From assembly GCA_964545205.1 (NCBI GenBank), contig CAZJFH010000019.1, forward strand, positions 14,449-78,448: a DNA stretch of 64,000 nt, written 5' to 3'. The DNA comes from CAZJFH01 sp964545205 (GTDB taxonomy: Bacteria > Pseudomonadota > Alphaproteobacteria > Rhodospirillales > Magnetospirillaceae). Below the pieces are notes generated by a model. It worked only from the letters and a program-made list of their open reading frames with translations, was not told where the DNA came from and did not search any database. A program made the translations under genes and the position numbers. This document shows positions 63,973-64,000 of this stretch, piece after piece (within the stretch, counting starts at the first letter, position 1; the number at the start of each line of letters is the position of its first letter).

Positions 63973-64000
63973 GACTTCGAGGGCCGGATACGCCGATCCG

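Overview
The window is high-GC DNA from an alphaproteobacterium, most likely Rhodospirillales or a close relative. This rests on the gene content and order (D-amino acid aminotransferase, hfq, hflX; tmk-holB-metG-tatD-MBL-mazG), strong use of GC-ending codons, a tRNA-Ser(UGA) and the protein sequences. I ran no search, so genus is not claimed.

Layout. (1) 2-5755, housekeeping and DNA repair: end of a dat-like gene, a HAD phosphatase, hfq, hflX, an inositol monophosphatase, an Ada/AraC/AlkA fusion and an Ogt-type methyltransferase whose frame runs through an antisense tRNA-Ser. (2) 5819-9875, cell envelope: YdcF, an MltB-type transglycosylase, RlpA and a DD-carboxypeptidase. (3) 9967-14803, tmk-holB-metG-tatD-MBL hydrolase, with most junctions overlapping. 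(4) About 14804-37803, a genomic island that appears to separate the MBL gene from mazG. Its cargo is a mercury operon (merR, merT, merP, a GDCCVxC protein and a glutathione-reductase-like flavoprotein), a junction of broken genes (helicase tail, headless sco1, shifted dsbA, clipped ICMT), an XRE / 38-aa peptide / AAA+ ATPase / metallophosphoesterase module, a ZIP transporter, a CzcCBA efflux operon with small secreted companions, and ynfA. Its right end is a recombination module of five overlapping minus-strand genes: two tyrosine recombinases, a TnpC-like HTH/coiled-coil protein, a second coiled-coil protein and a RecD-like helicase.

(5) 37804-45454: a hemerythrin-like protein, mazG, a lipoprotein, an SDR, then a divergent metK-GSMT-SDMT operon that should make glycine betaine from glycine, a secreted protein, CsbD and a cytochrome c. 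(6) 45435-53487, minus strand: mprF, an RND pump with adaptor, and an MFS transporter. (7) 53567-64000: a degenerate PleD-like regulator, a FrnE-like DsbA, an ABC/MacA-type exporter operon whose ATPase is fused to a DnaJ-type zinc motif, uvrA, a chemoreceptor and a DUF1059 protein.

The island reads as at least two related metal-resistance elements stacked together. A diverged copy of the helicase 3' end lies directly after the mercury flavoprotein, far from the intact helicase, so the mercury element seems to have lost its own recombination genes. The least explained cargo is the XRE/peptide/AAA+/phosphoesterase module at 19466-22494.
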